Source of the DNA: Candidatus Pedobacter colombiensis
GTDB lineage: Bacteria > Bacteroidota > Bacteroidia > Sphingobacteriales > Sphingobacteriaceae
Length of the DNA: 64,000 bases
Reading direction: 5' to 3'
NCBI GenBank assembly: GCA_029202485.1
Contig: CP119313.1
Coordinates: 1,116,001 to 1,180,000, forward strand
Positions 35,834 to 44,727 of this stretch are shown one piece after another. Every line of letters begins with the position of its first letter. The first letter of the stretch is position 1. Made by a program: the position numbers and the translations under genes. The notes below the pieces were generated by a model. It saw nothing but the letters and a program-made list of their open reading frames with translations. It ran no database searches and had not been told where the DNA came from.

Positions 35834-36235
35834 ATGTTACAGCAGAGCAGAAGAAAGCAAGACAGCTTTGAAATGTTTGAAACCGGTTACCAGCTGAAGC
35901 AGTCAACGGAAGAATTGATGAGGGTAAAACTGATGATGAAGCTGGAGACACTGATTGAGGAGCATTTCAGGGAACAAAAGAGCAGGAAGTTTTATGCGGC
36001 GGTGCTAAAGACGGATCTTTTTGTGCTGGAAGGCTTATCGAAAGAGATTCTGGACGCTTCCATTAACCAGTTGCTGGCAGACCGCCAGCAGCAGGAAACG
36101 ATTAAAATGGTACTGGACTGGACGCTTTCCATCAAGGAGATCAGTTATACCCTAGGCTTTAAAAGCCAGTCGGGCTTCAGCGCTTACTTTAAACGGGTAA
36201 CTGGGCTTAGCCCATTAGCTTTTAGAAGACGATGA
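35834..36235 (+). CDS. Short AraC-type DNA-binding protein
   Basis: The 133-residue product has an N-terminal helical part without a ligand-binding domain. At about 85-133 it has an AraC-like second helix-turn-helix (MVLDWTLSIKEISYTLGFKSQSGFSAYFKRVTGLSPLAFRRR). Only one of the two AraC helix-turn-helix units is convincing, so it may be a truncated or miniature member. Its stop overlaps the next gene's start by four bases (ATGA), so the two products are probably made together. Confidence 0.7.
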   Translation: MLQQSRRKQDSFEMFETGYQLKQSTEELMRVKLMMKLETLIEEHFREQKSRKFYAAVLKTDLFVLEGLSKEILDASINQLLADRQQQETIKMVLDWTLSIKEISYTLGFKSQSGFSAYFKRVTGLSPLAFRRR

Positions 36236-37080
36236 GAGCCTTGGTCATTAACCCGAGTTTTACCCTGCATACGGCAGTACTGGACAGGTATTTCCATGAA
36301 GTGGACCGCTTTGAGCTGCTGACTTTTGACGAGGAAATACTATTGGGGGAAAAGATCAGGGCGGGAGATAAATCTGCACTGGATAAACTGGTGAAGGCGA
36401 ACCTGCGTTTTGTGATCTCGGTAGCTAAAAAGTATCAGCATAGCGGGATGAGCCTGGCCGACCTGATTGCAGAAGGGAACATTGGCCTGATGACAGCAGC
36501 GCAGCGTTTTGATCCGAGCAAGGGTTTTAAGTTTATCTCCTTTGCGGTGTGGTGGATACGCCAGGCCATCATGCATGCGATCACCCAGAAACAGCGGATG
36601 GTAAGACTGCCGGGAAACCAGGTGAATACGATTTTATCGATTAACCAGGCCAGTATGGCACTGGAGCAGATGCTGGAACGTATACCCAGTGTGGAACAAT
36701 TGGCGGAGTATACAGGATTGAGCAGTGCTAAGGTATTGGAAGGGATTGGTAATTCGGGCTGGACGCTGTCTTTGGATAAGGAACCTGAAAGGGAGCAAGG
36801 AGCCAGCTTAATGGAGTTGTTGTCCTGCCCAAATGCACTTGCTCCCGATCAGGTCTTGCTGGATGCTTCTGTTTCAGAAGAATTACTGGAGGCTTTGGAA
36901 GGATTGCCGGAGCGGGAAAAGCTGATCCTGGAACATCTGTACGGCCTTGGCGGGAAGGTGCTGCTGGAGGCAGAGGATATTGCCCGGATGCTTGGACTGA
37001 GTAAGGAACGGGTACGGCAGCTAAAATACCGGGCGATGAAATCCTTAAAGGAAAGGATCAGTCCATCACTTTTTCAGTAA
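36232..37080 (+). CDS. Divergent RpoD-family (group 2) sigma factor
   Basis: The protein has sigma region 1.2 (LDRYFHEVDRFELLTFDEE), region 2 (NLRFVISVAKKYQHSGMSLADLIAEGNIGLMTAAQRFDPSKGFKFISFAVWWIRQAIMHAI), region 3 and region 4 (LPEREKLILEHLYGLGG...LGLSKERVRQLKYRAMKSLKERI). Compared with the usual Bacteroidetes housekeeping sigma, the N-terminus and region 3 differ, so it is a paralog, probably conditional. Co-translation with a small AraC-like gene suggests that the two form a control unit for the surrounding block. 282 residues. Confidence 0.85.
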   Translation: MRALVINPSFTLHTAVLDRYFHEVDRFELLTFDEEILLGEKIRAGDKSALDKLVKANLRFVISVAKKYQHSGMSLADLIAEGNIGLMTAAQRFDPSKGFKFISFAVWWIRQAIMHAITQKQRMVRLPGNQVNTILSINQASMALEQMLERIPSVEQLAEYTGLSSAKVLEGIGNSGWTLSLDKEPEREQGASLMELLSCPNALAPDQVLLDASVSEELLEALEGLPEREKLILEHLYGLGGKVLLEAEDIARMLGLSKERVRQLKYRAMKSLKERISPSLFQ

Positions 37081-37101
37081 ACATTAACAAGATTACATAC
37101 C

Positions 37102-38187
37102 ATGAAAACGCTAAAAATTACGTTAAAAAAGATTAGCCTTATCTGGGTTGCACTGCTGACCATCAGTTGTCACAACAAAAAACAGCAGGCTGCTGATCAT
37201 ACTGTGGTCAGCATACAGAATAAAGAGGGCATGATTGCTCAGTTCTGCGCCAATGGAGCCAGGCTCATGAGTTTAAAAGTTCCGGATAAGTCCGGTAAGC
37301 TGACTGATGTTGTTGTTGGTTTTGAGAATCCGGTAGACTATGACAAGTCGACAGAACCCTATTTCGGTGCTACTATTGGCAGGTACGGCAACCGCATTGC
37401 TGGAGGCAGGTTCAGCCTGGATGGTGATGAGCCCTATCAGCTGAGCATCAACAATGGGATCAACGCCCTGCATGGGGGTAAGACTGGCTTTCAGTACCAG
37501 AACTGGGCACTAGAAAAGCTGAACGATTCGACACTGGTTTGCAGGCTGGAATCTCTTGATGGGGACAATGGCTTTCCGGGTAAGCTTGCTGTTGAAGTGA
37601 CTTATATGCTGCTGAGCTCAAATGCCCTGCACATCAGCTATGAGGCCAGAACCGATAGGCCAACGATTGTGAACCTGACCAATCATGCTTTTTTTAACCT
37701 GAATGGTTCGGGTAGTATTTTGGATCACCAGCTGATGATCAATGCAAACAGGTATACTCCGGTAGACCGGACGCTGATCCCTACCGGGGAGCTGGCTTTG
37801 GTAAAAGGAACACCCTTTGATTTCAGGAGCTCAGAAACGATTGGCAAACGCATCAATGAAGCCAATGAACAATTGCGCTTTGGCAAGGGCTACGACCACA
37901 ATTATGTGCTGAACAAAAGCATGCCAGCAGCGGTGGTATGCGGAGAGAAGTCTGGAATTGTGATGGCGGTGTATACCGATCAGCCGGGTCTGCAATTTTA
38001 TTCCGGAAACTTTATGCAGGGGAAGAATGAGCTGAGAAATGGACCAGATCTTTTTAGAACGGCTTTTTGCCTGGAGACCCAGCATTTTCCGGACAGCCCG
38101 AATCATCCGGATTTCCCTTCTACGGTATTGCGGCCCGGAGAAGTGTATCAGACCCAGACGGTTTACGCATTTTCTACAGACAAGTAA
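37102..38187 (+). CDS. Aldose 1-epimerase (galactose mutarotase), lipoprotein
   Basis: A lipoprotein signal ends in LLTISCHNKKQQ (lipidated Cys). The epimerase motifs are GATIGRYGNRIAGGRFSLDG, NALHGGKTGFQYQNW (His substrate contact), NLTNHAFFNLNG (second His) and the C-terminal CLETQHFPDSPNHPDFPSTVLRPGE (catalytic Glu in the LETQ segment). It interconverts alpha and beta anomers of free sugars, here in the envelope, downstream of the glycosidases. 361 residues is normal for the exported form. Confidence 0.9.
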   Translation: MKTLKITLKKISLIWVALLTISCHNKKQQAADHTVVSIQNKEGMIAQFCANGARLMSLKVPDKSGKLTDVVVGFENPVDYDKSTEPYFGATIGRYGNRIAGGRFSLDGDEPYQLSINNGINALHGGKTGFQYQNWALEKLNDSTLVCRLESLDGDNGFPGKLAVEVTYMLLSSNALHISYEARTDRPTIVNLTNHAFFNLNGSGSILDHQLMINANRYTPVDRTLIPTGELALVKGTPFDFRSSETIGKRINEANEQLRFGKGYDHNYVLNKSMPAAVVCGEKSGIVMAVYTDQPGLQFYSGNFMQGKNELRNGPDLFRTAFCLETQHFPDSPNHPDFPSTVLRPGEVYQTQTVYAFSTDK

Positions 38188-38314
38188 AATACAATATAAG
38201 GCTAAGGTTATGTATGTTTTTAAGGTGTTGATTATTTGTTGGTTAGTTGATTTTTAGGATGATTTTAAAAAAGTTGGGTTGAATTGACCACCATGGAAGA
38301 CTGGGTGCCCTAGC

Positions 38315-38328
38315 TTAGTTAAAACTAA
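38315..38328. promoter_or_regulatory. Palindrome upstream of the oxoamine synthase gene
   Basis: TTAGTT-AA-AACTAA is a 14-base palindrome 11 bases before the start at 38339. It could be the operator of the TetR regulator encoded two genes later (39632), which is a guess. The gap from 38188 also holds GAATTGACCACC at 38281-38292, which recurs at 16816-16827. Confidence 0.35.
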
Positions 38329-38338
38329 CTTAATTTAT

Positions 38339-39616
38339 ATGCGAAACATTGACTTTGAAAAAGCGTCGTTTAAGGATTTTGAGGATCCGGCTGGAATGTG
38401 TGCCTTTGAGCGGGCGAGGTATTTTAATGAATTCCTGGATTACCTGGAGGAAAAGGAGCGGTTGAATTACCGCTTTGAAACCACTTCTTCGGGCGGGCCG
38501 CTGGTGGAACTGAGCATTCCTTTTATGAAGGAAAAGCGGGATTATGTGAGCCTGGTGTCTAATGATTACCTGGGTTTTTCTCAGCACCATCTGGTGAAAA
38601 AGGCAGCTTGTTTCGGCATCCAGTATTATGGTGCGGGTTCAGGTGCCTCTCCGGCAATTGGGGGGCATTATTCGTTCCACAGGGAGCTGGAGGAGAAGAT
38701 TGCTGCATTCTTTAACCGGGATTCGGCCATCATTTACACTACGGGTTATACGGCCAATTCTGCTACTTTGTTGGCTTTGCTTGGAACACAGGACCTGGTG
38801 ATCACCGATATGAAGATCCATGCCAGTATGTTTGAAGGTTGTAACGGGAAGAACCAGAAGACCTTTCGCCACAATGACCTGGAGCATTTGGAGATGATCC
38901 TGAAATCATCTAGGGATCAGTACCATACCCGGTTTGTGGTGGTGGATGGGGTGTATTCTCAGGATGGGGATTTGGCCCTTTTAGACCAGATCGTGAAGCT
39001 GGTACACCAGTATGAGGGTTATGTGGTGATGGATGATGCCCATGGGGTTGGGGTAATTGGCAAGACCGGTAGAGGGGTGATTGAGCTGCAGGGTTTGTAT
39101 AAGGAGGTGGACATCATTACCGGTACTTTCAGTAAGACCTTTGGCCACCTTGGGGGCTATGTGATTGCTGATCCTGAGCTGATCAGGTATTTGAAGTTCC
39201 AGAGCCGCCAGCATTTGTTTTCGGTGACGGCTACACCGGCTTCGATGTGTATCCTGAAAGCCATTGAACTGATTGATGAGCAGCCGGAATGGAGGGATTT
39301 GCTTTGGGAGAATGTAAATTATTTTACGGCGGGTTTGCGCAGCCTGGGTCTGGATATTGGCAATACGCAATCGGCGATTGTACCGGTTAAGATCGGGGAT
39401 ATTGCCCTGACCAATGAGGTGAGCAGGCGCTTGCTGCATGCGGGGGTTTATGCCAACCCGATCATGTACCCTGCGGTTTCCAAGAAAGATTCCAGGATCC
39501 GCATGAGCCTGATGGCGACCCATAAACGGGAACATGTAGACCGGGTGCTGAATGCTTTTGAGGACATCAGCAGGGCGCTGCCGATACGCCGGTTGAGCGA
39601 TTGTAATCAAACTTAA
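38339..39616 (+). CDS. Alpha-oxoamine synthase-family PLP enzyme
   Basis: The 425-residue protein has the fold-type I signature of the family that includes 8-amino-7-oxononanoate synthase, KBL and serine palmitoyltransferase. The motifs are LVSNDYLGFSQH (72-83), GSGASPAIGGHYSFHRELE, MDDAHGVGVIGKTGRG (Asp233, His235) and the PLP lysine Lys266 in TGTFSKTFGHLGG. The reaction joins an amino acid to an acyl-thioester with CO2 loss. An N-terminal extension of about 65 residues distinguishes it from biotin-pathway BioF. The substrate pair is unknown; a lipid-like product is possible. Confidence 0.85.
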   Translation: MRNIDFEKASFKDFEDPAGMCAFERARYFNEFLDYLEEKERLNYRFETTSSGGPLVELSIPFMKEKRDYVSLVSNDYLGFSQHHLVKKAACFGIQYYGAGSGASPAIGGHYSFHRELEEKIAAFFNRDSAIIYTTGYTANSATLLALLGTQDLVITDMKIHASMFEGCNGKNQKTFRHNDLEHLEMILKSSRDQYHTRFVVVDGVYSQDGDLALLDQIVKLVHQYEGYVVMDDAHGVGVIGKTGRGVIELQGLYKEVDIITGTFSKTFGHLGGYVIADPELIRYLKFQSRQHLFSVTATPASMCILKAIELIDEQPEWRDLLWENVNYFTAGLRSLGLDIGNTQSAIVPVKIGDIALTNEVSRRLLHAGVYANPIMYPAVSKKDSRIRMSLMATHKREHVDRVLNAFEDISRALPIRRLSDCNQT

Positions 39617-39631
39617 ATTGTAGAAATGTAA

Positions 39632-40270
39632 ATGAGGAAACCAAGACTGTATAAATCAAGAGATCCTGAGGCGGTAAAACAGGCCTTACTGGATGCTGTT
39701 GGGGCTATTCTGAAAGAAAACGGGCACCAGGGACTGGGGGTGAACAGGGTGAGCCTGAGGGCGCACATCAACAAGGGCTTGATTTACTGGTATTATACCA
39801 GTTACAATCACCTGGTGAAAACGTACATCAAGGGTAAAGATTTCTGGAGGCCGATCTTTGAAAAATTTCAGTTGAGGGAGCCGCCTAAAGAGGAGGAGTT
39901 GCCGGGATATATTACCGCCATTTTCCAGGAGCAGTTTCAATGCTTTTTTGGAGATAAGGAAATGCAGAAGCTGATCTTATGGCAGGTTTCGGAACCCAAT
40001 CCTCTATTGAAAGAAGTTTCGGATGAAAGGGAGCTGGAAGGAGCGAAGATCATGGCGCTGACGGATCCTCATTTTAAGGACTCTGAGATTGATTTTCGCA
40101 GTGTGGTTGGTTTGGTTTTAGGCGGGATTTACAATATGGTCTGGCATGCGAGCAATAATAAAAGTACGGTGATTGGTATTGACATCAACAATGAGCGTGA
40201 CCGGGAGAAGTTCCGTAAGGCAATTGGTCATGTGATCACTGCGGTCTGGAAGCTGGCGGAGAAGGTTTAG
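39632..40270 (+). CDS. TetR/AcrR-family regulator
   Basis: The N-terminal helix-turn-helix is at about residues 14-65 (AVKQALLDAVGAILKENGHQGLGVNRVSLRAHINKGLIYWYYTSYNHLVKTYI), with the Y-W-Y-Y recognition-helix ending typical of the family. The remaining 145 residues are the helical ligand and dimer domain. It follows the oxoamine synthase gene by 15 bases and probably represses that operon. 212 residues. Confidence 0.85.
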   Translation: MRKPRLYKSRDPEAVKQALLDAVGAILKENGHQGLGVNRVSLRAHINKGLIYWYYTSYNHLVKTYIKGKDFWRPIFEKFQLREPPKEEELPGYITAIFQEQFQCFFGDKEMQKLILWQVSEPNPLLKEVSDERELEGAKIMALTDPHFKDSEIDFRSVVGLVLGGIYNMVWHASNNKSTVIGIDINNERDREKFRKAIGHVITAVWKLAEKV

Positions 40271-40292
40271 TCTACAGATAAATGGTTTACCT

Positions 40293-40955
40293 ATGATCAT
40301 TAAAGCAGAGCGGGTGGATAAGGGCAGGGTAGTGGCGTTGCTATGCCTGTCCTTTAGTGAAAATTTAAGTGTGGGGTATCTGGTTGGTACGGGTAAAGGA
40401 AGGAGACTGCGCCTGAGGCGTTTGATGGCTTATGCTTTTGAGGTTTGTTTCCGTTTCGGTGAGGTCTGGCTGTCTGAAGGGAAACAAGGTTGTGCTTTGG
40501 TGTTGTACCCGCATTTGAAAGGGTTTTCCTTACGGGTTTTCTGGATGGATTTGAACTTGGTTTTCGGGGTTGTCGGTTTGCTGAGGTTATCGCAGGTATT
40601 ACGCAGGGAGAAATTACTTGCTGCCCGGCATCGGGATAATCCTTTTTATTACCTCTGGTTTATTGGGGTTAACCCATGGGTGCAGCGGCAGGGGATTGGT
40701 ACTTTGATGTTAAGGGAGTTCATTGCAGATGCAGAGCTTGCGGGAATGCCTGTTTACCTGGAAACTTCTGTAGTCAGCAACTTGGTCTGGTATGAAAAGT
40801 TTGGCTTCCGGGTTTATGATGAGCTGGATTTCGGTTACCGCTTGTTCTTTTTAAAAAAGGTACTTGCCGGTAGTGCTATAATGTTTTATTTCCTGTTGAG
40901 GATGACTACTATATCTTGCCTATGTATGTATTTAATTCTGAAATGTACTTATTGA
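40293..40955 (+). CDS. GNAT-family N-acetyltransferase with a C-terminal hydrophobic tail
   Basis: The centre and C-terminus match GNAT: PFYYLWFIGVNPWVQRQGIGTLMLREFI (acetyl-CoA loop) and PVYLETSVVSNLVWYEKFGFRVYDELDFG (last strand). The N-terminus (SFSENLSVGYLVG) is of the type found in acetyltransferases that lack an initial R-x-x-x domain. About 25 final residues form a hydrophobic tail (GSAIMFYFLLRMTT...) that overlaps the next gene; a frameshift or an extended stop are possible reasons. The substrate is not known. Confidence 0.75.
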   Translation: MIIKAERVDKGRVVALLCLSFSENLSVGYLVGTGKGRRLRLRRLMAYAFEVCFRFGEVWLSEGKQGCALVLYPHLKGFSLRVFWMDLNLVFGVVGLLRLSQVLRREKLLAARHRDNPFYYLWFIGVNPWVQRQGIGTLMLREFIADAELAGMPVYLETSVVSNLVWYEKFGFRVYDELDFGYRLFFLKKVLAGSAIMFYFLLRMTTISCLCMYLILKCTY

Positions 40956-41869
40956 CCTTTGTTATTTGTTTGCTGGAGTTTGGGATGTTCTGTTACCAGC
41001 TGGTACATTACCTGTCCAGGCCGGAAGATAAACGCCGTTTGTGGTACCTGGTGTTACTGCTACTGCTGATTTTATATAATGTGGCGGGTGGTTTGCTTCC
41101 TGATCCGGATTACGGGATGCCACTGGTGAGCCAGAACATTATTGCCTATGGTACTGGCTTTTTAATGGCGGCTTATTTTCCTTATTATTTTTATAAGGCT
41201 TTTAATTTGAACAGCCTGCGTTTTCATGCTTATTACGGGGTAGGAATCTTCCTGCTGATGCCCTTTGTGGTCTTTTTCTGTTTGCTTTATCCTTTATATG
41301 GTAATCTGGAGCTGGCTACGAGTTATGGTATGCTGGTACCTGGGGTTTATTCTGTGGTGCTATTGTATGCTTTGCTCAAGGCGATTCGTTTGAGGATCTT
41401 GCAGCGCAGTGTTTCGGATTACCCTTATCGGAAGTCGGAAATGTTCTGGGTATATGCCGCGGTATTCCCCTGGGTTTGTATGACTTTGTTTTCTTTTTTA
41501 CAGATCTCTCAGTGGATCGAGGTGCTGGTGACCAATTCCGGTTTTTTGATCATTACGGTACTGTTTATTGCCAGGATCGTGAAATGGGAACGGATCCGGG
41601 ATGAGCAGCTGGAGGCAAAATATACGTTGGGTAGTGGGGCTTCGGTATTTGAATGTAATTGTGTGTTTTATGGGTTGACCAAACGGGAGGCTGAAATTGC
41701 GGTCAGGATTAGCCAGGGGAAACAGTATAAGTATATTGGGTTTGATCTGTTTATTTCTACGGATACGGTGAAGAGTCATGTGAAAAATATTTTTCGCAAG
41801 GTTGAGGTGAATGATAAGACGGAACTGGTATATAAGCTTAATCAGGAGTCTGATCGGGCAGCAATCTAA
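40922..41869 (+). CDS. Multi-TM membrane protein with LuxR-type DNA-binding domain
   Basis: Seven hydrophobic segments cover about residues 5-230 (for example LLTFVICLLEFGMFCYQLV and YLVLLLLLILYNVAGGLL). A cytoplasmic LuxR/GerE helix-turn-helix follows (about 250-305): LTKREAEIAVRISQGKQYKYIGFDLFISTDTVKSHVKNIFRKVEV. Such proteins are membrane-bound one-component regulators. The ATG at 40922 is chosen; a TTG at 40916 and an ATG at 40943 are alternatives. The start lies within the preceding acetyltransferase gene, in another frame. The signal sensed is unknown. Confidence 0.8.
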   Translation: MYVFNSEMYLLTFVICLLEFGMFCYQLVHYLSRPEDKRRLWYLVLLLLLILYNVAGGLLPDPDYGMPLVSQNIIAYGTGFLMAAYFPYYFYKAFNLNSLRFHAYYGVGIFLLMPFVVFFCLLYPLYGNLELATSYGMLVPGVYSVVLLYALLKAIRLRILQRSVSDYPYRKSEMFWVYAAVFPWVCMTLFSFLQISQWIEVLVTNSGFLIITVLFIARIVKWERIRDEQLEAKYTLGSGASVFECNCVFYGLTKREAEIAVRISQGKQYKYIGFDLFISTDTVKSHVKNIFRKVEVNDKTELVYKLNQESDRAAI

Positions 41870-42059
41870 AGTGGATAGAATTTGCTGGGACAAATCTATA
41901 TAAAACAATACTTGAACTGGACGTTTTCGGTAAAGGCCATGTGAGGGTGTGATATTCAATATTATATGAAGGACGAAATCTTAAGTGATAATTTGGTTTG
42001 TTTAATCTAAAATTACGATATTGGGTTTTACCAAAATATAAATAATTACGCTTTCAATT

Positions 42060-43796
42060 ATGAAAAAATGTGCTGTAGTAATAGGAGTTGACCGAACAGG
42101 GATATTACCAGAACTTAATGCTGCGGCAAAAGGCGCTAATGATTTTGCTTTATGGGCAGAATCTCAGGCGTATGATACAGTTTTATTAACAGATCATAAT
42201 AAAAATGTAACTGTACGTGATATCAAAGACGCAATAAGGAAATTTGTTGATGAAAAAATTTATGATGTAATGATTGTATTTTTTTCGGGTCATGGTATAT
42301 TAAAAAGTGCTATGGATGAACAATGGCTACTTTCTGAAGCTCCTGGTGATCTCAATGAAGCAGTGAACGTACAACCTTCTAGGTTGATAGCCAGAAAGAG
42401 TGGAATTCCACATATAGTATTTATTTCGGACGCTTGTAGATCTTTGCCCAAAAATTCACTTATTAGTGAGATGTTTGGTTCGGTTATATTTCCAAATGTA
42501 CCTCAATCTGATCAGGATACCGATATAGATATGTTTTACGCAACTAAGCCCGGAGATCCAGCCTATGAACTGCCAATAGAGGAGTCACTTCGGAATTATA
42601 AAGGTGTATATACAAGATGTTTACTGGAGGCTCTTTACGGTAGAGTACCAGACGTACTGAAGAAAATTGTAGAGAAAAATGTTGAATATAATGCAGTTTT
42701 ATCTCAGGAGCTTAAGCAGTATTTGCGGAAATCTGTGCCTCTGGCTGCTGAGGCAGTAAGTATCAGGTTGTCTCAATTTCCAGACTCTGAAGTAACATCG
42801 ATTACACCGAAGCATTTGTCAAAATTTAAAACACCTCCATCGAGGATACTCGTATGGGATGGTGAAGAGATGGCGATGGAAATGGCACTACCAAATCTAA
42901 ATTATGAGATTGGTGAACTTGATTTAGATATCGGTAAACAAGAAGAAAATGGCAATCAGGAATACCATCGAATTGATTCTGAGCAGGAAAAACAAAATGA
43001 AATTGTTAAACTGATTGTTGATGCAAATGGATTAAATAGTAATCGTATTCATACTGGATTTACTGTGGTTGGTATAGAATACTTTTTAGAAAATACCTAT
43101 GGTGATGATTGTTATATTTTTCGTGAAAATGGTGCCATTCAAATAGAAATACTTACTAGCCCAGTCGCAAAGAAGGGGTTTTTATTGAAACTCTTAGATG
43201 GTAAGAGTGTACCTCTGGCGATTTTGCCAGGATTTATCGGGACTCTTGTATTTGAGAATGGTGTATTACTTAATGTGAATTATCATCCCAGTAGAACAAA
43301 TAGAAAATTTTCTAACTATGAACGTAATTTGATTGATATAGAGACAAGAAGGGCTATGATTGCGGCAGAATGTACTAGTGGTATATTTAAAATTTCTAAC
43401 GATTTTCCTTACATTTTGAATTCAGCCAGTTACTTAAGGCAATACAAAGAATTTGATCCTACGCTAGGCTTGTATAGTGCTTATGCGTATGCGCAAGCAG
43501 GAAATATGGAGGGGATAGCATCTGTATTTAGCTTTATGGATAGAGAAGCAGAACCAGTTCTTTTTGATGTGGCAATGTTATATGAATACTCAGGTCAAAA
43601 TAGAAAAGTTCAGATCAATGAGATTGCAGCACCTTTTTGTCCATTGCTTAATCAGGGCTGGTCATATCTCTCCATTGATCCAATGAGATATGACCCAAAT
43701 CTGCTTTTTTTAAGCAGATATCGTTTGCCTGGATTATGGACTACTTTTACTGAAGAAGGTACCGCATTTTATGAATCGATTTATAAAAATAGATAA
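42060..43796 (+). CDS. Caspase-family protease, gene 1 of a three-gene cassette
   Basis: Residues 1-235 form a caspase/metacaspase p20-like domain: the strand CAVVIGVDR, catalytic His78 (VFFSGHG) and Cys126 (FISDACRS). The C-terminal 340 residues (240-578) have no recognisable domain and may sense the trigger or bind the partner. It begins a tight operon: the next gene starts 2 bases after the stop. The DNA is AT-rich relative to the genes before it, as in the other defence cassettes. Known: bacterial caspase-like proteases act in defence by cleaving an effector. Inference: its substrate could be the neighbouring hydrolase or CHAT protein. Confidence 0.8.
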   Translation: MKKCAVVIGVDRTGILPELNAAAKGANDFALWAESQAYDTVLLTDHNKNVTVRDIKDAIRKFVDEKIYDVMIVFFSGHGILKSAMDEQWLLSEAPGDLNEAVNVQPSRLIARKSGIPHIVFISDACRSLPKNSLISEMFGSVIFPNVPQSDQDTDIDMFYATKPGDPAYELPIEESLRNYKGVYTRCLLEALYGRVPDVLKKIVEKNVEYNAVLSQELKQYLRKSVPLAAEAVSIRLSQFPDSEVTSITPKHLSKFKTPPSRILVWDGEEMAMEMALPNLNYEIGELDLDIGKQEENGNQEYHRIDSEQEKQNEIVKLIVDANGLNSNRIHTGFTVVGIEYFLENTYGDDCYIFRENGAIQIEILTSPVAKKGFLLKLLDGKSVPLAILPGFIGTLVFENGVLLNVNYHPSRTNRKFSNYERNLIDIETRRAMIAAECTSGIFKISNDFPYILNSASYLRQYKEFDPTLGLYSAYAYAQAGNMEGIASVFSFMDREAEPVLFDVAMLYEYSGQNRKVQINEIAAPFCPLLNQGWSYLSIDPMRYDPNLLFLSRYRLPGLWTTFTEEGTAFYESIYKNR

Positions 43797-43798
43797 CT

Positions 43799-44668
43799 AT
43801 GAATCTAATATTAATACATGGTCGTGACCAACAAGGGCAAGACCCATCGATGCTTAAAAAGCTGTGGATTGATACTTTGAAAAAGGGATTTGGCTTGGCT
43901 GATTTGCAAATTCCTGAAAATGTGAATGTTGTATTTCCATTTTACGGGGATCTTTTGGATGGTCTGATTAAAGAAGTAACTGATCCCACGGAATTGGCTG
44001 GAGTCATTGCCAAGGGAGATATCCCGGAAAAGGAATTAATTTATTTTTATGAATTTATAACAGAACTGGCTGATAATGCAGGTTTGACTCTTGAGGACAT
44101 AAACGTAAATTATCATGAAGACCATAGAGAAAAGGGGGCACTTAACTGGGCTTGGGTACAGGCTATTTTACAAACATTGGATAGTTGCGATAGGATAGGG
44201 AAATTTACGCTTCAGAAGTTTACTTATGATGTTTTTATTTATTTAACTAATGCTGCAATTAAACGAAGGATTAATGATTTTATTTTAACGGCTTTTGATG
44301 ATGAGCCCTGTGTAGTAGTGGGACATTCATTAGGATCTGTTGTTGGATATAATGTGTTACAAGCCAATTCCAACCTAAAGGTAAATAAATACATTACCAT
44401 TGGATCCCCCTTGGGAGTTAAAGCAGTTAAGTCAAGACTGACGACACCTCTATCTATGCCACTTTGTGTAAAAAATGGATGGTACAATGCTTACGATGAG
44501 CGGGATTATGTAGCATTAAATTCGTTGGATAAGCACAATTTTAACATTGAGCCTTCAATTTTAAATAGCAATCATGTAAAGAATGCAACAAACAATCGAC
44601 ACGGAATTGAAGGGTATTTAAATGATGCGAAAGTAGCTAAAGCAATTTATGACGCCATGGTGGATTAG
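43799..44668 (+). CDS. Alpha/beta hydrolase of the caspase cassette
   Basis: The 289-residue protein starts MNLILIHGRDQQGQDP (oxyanion region HGRDQQG) and carries the nucleophile elbow GHSLGS with Ser177. The likely acid is Asp236 (DERDYVAL) and the likely base His268 (NNRHGIEGYL). It is a lipase/esterase-like fold with no signal peptide, so it would act in the cytoplasm or on the inner leaflet. Its place between two caspase-fold genes suggests an effector that destroys a lipid or ester when activated, which is inference. An ordinary esterase unrelated to defence is the alternative. Confidence 0.78.
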   Translation: MNLILIHGRDQQGQDPSMLKKLWIDTLKKGFGLADLQIPENVNVVFPFYGDLLDGLIKEVTDPTELAGVIAKGDIPEKELIYFYEFITELADNAGLTLEDINVNYHEDHREKGALNWAWVQAILQTLDSCDRIGKFTLQKFTYDVFIYLTNAAIKRRINDFILTAFDDEPCVVVGHSLGSVVGYNVLQANSNLKVNKYITIGSPLGVKAVKSRLTTPLSMPLCVKNGWYNAYDERDYVALNSLDKHNFNIEPSILNSNHVKNATNNRHGIEGYLNDAKVAKAIYDAMVD

Positions 44669-44727
44669 CTTGTTTTTGTTATTCAGAAGAGAAATACCGT
44701 AAAAAAAGTAAATAAAATAAATTAGAA

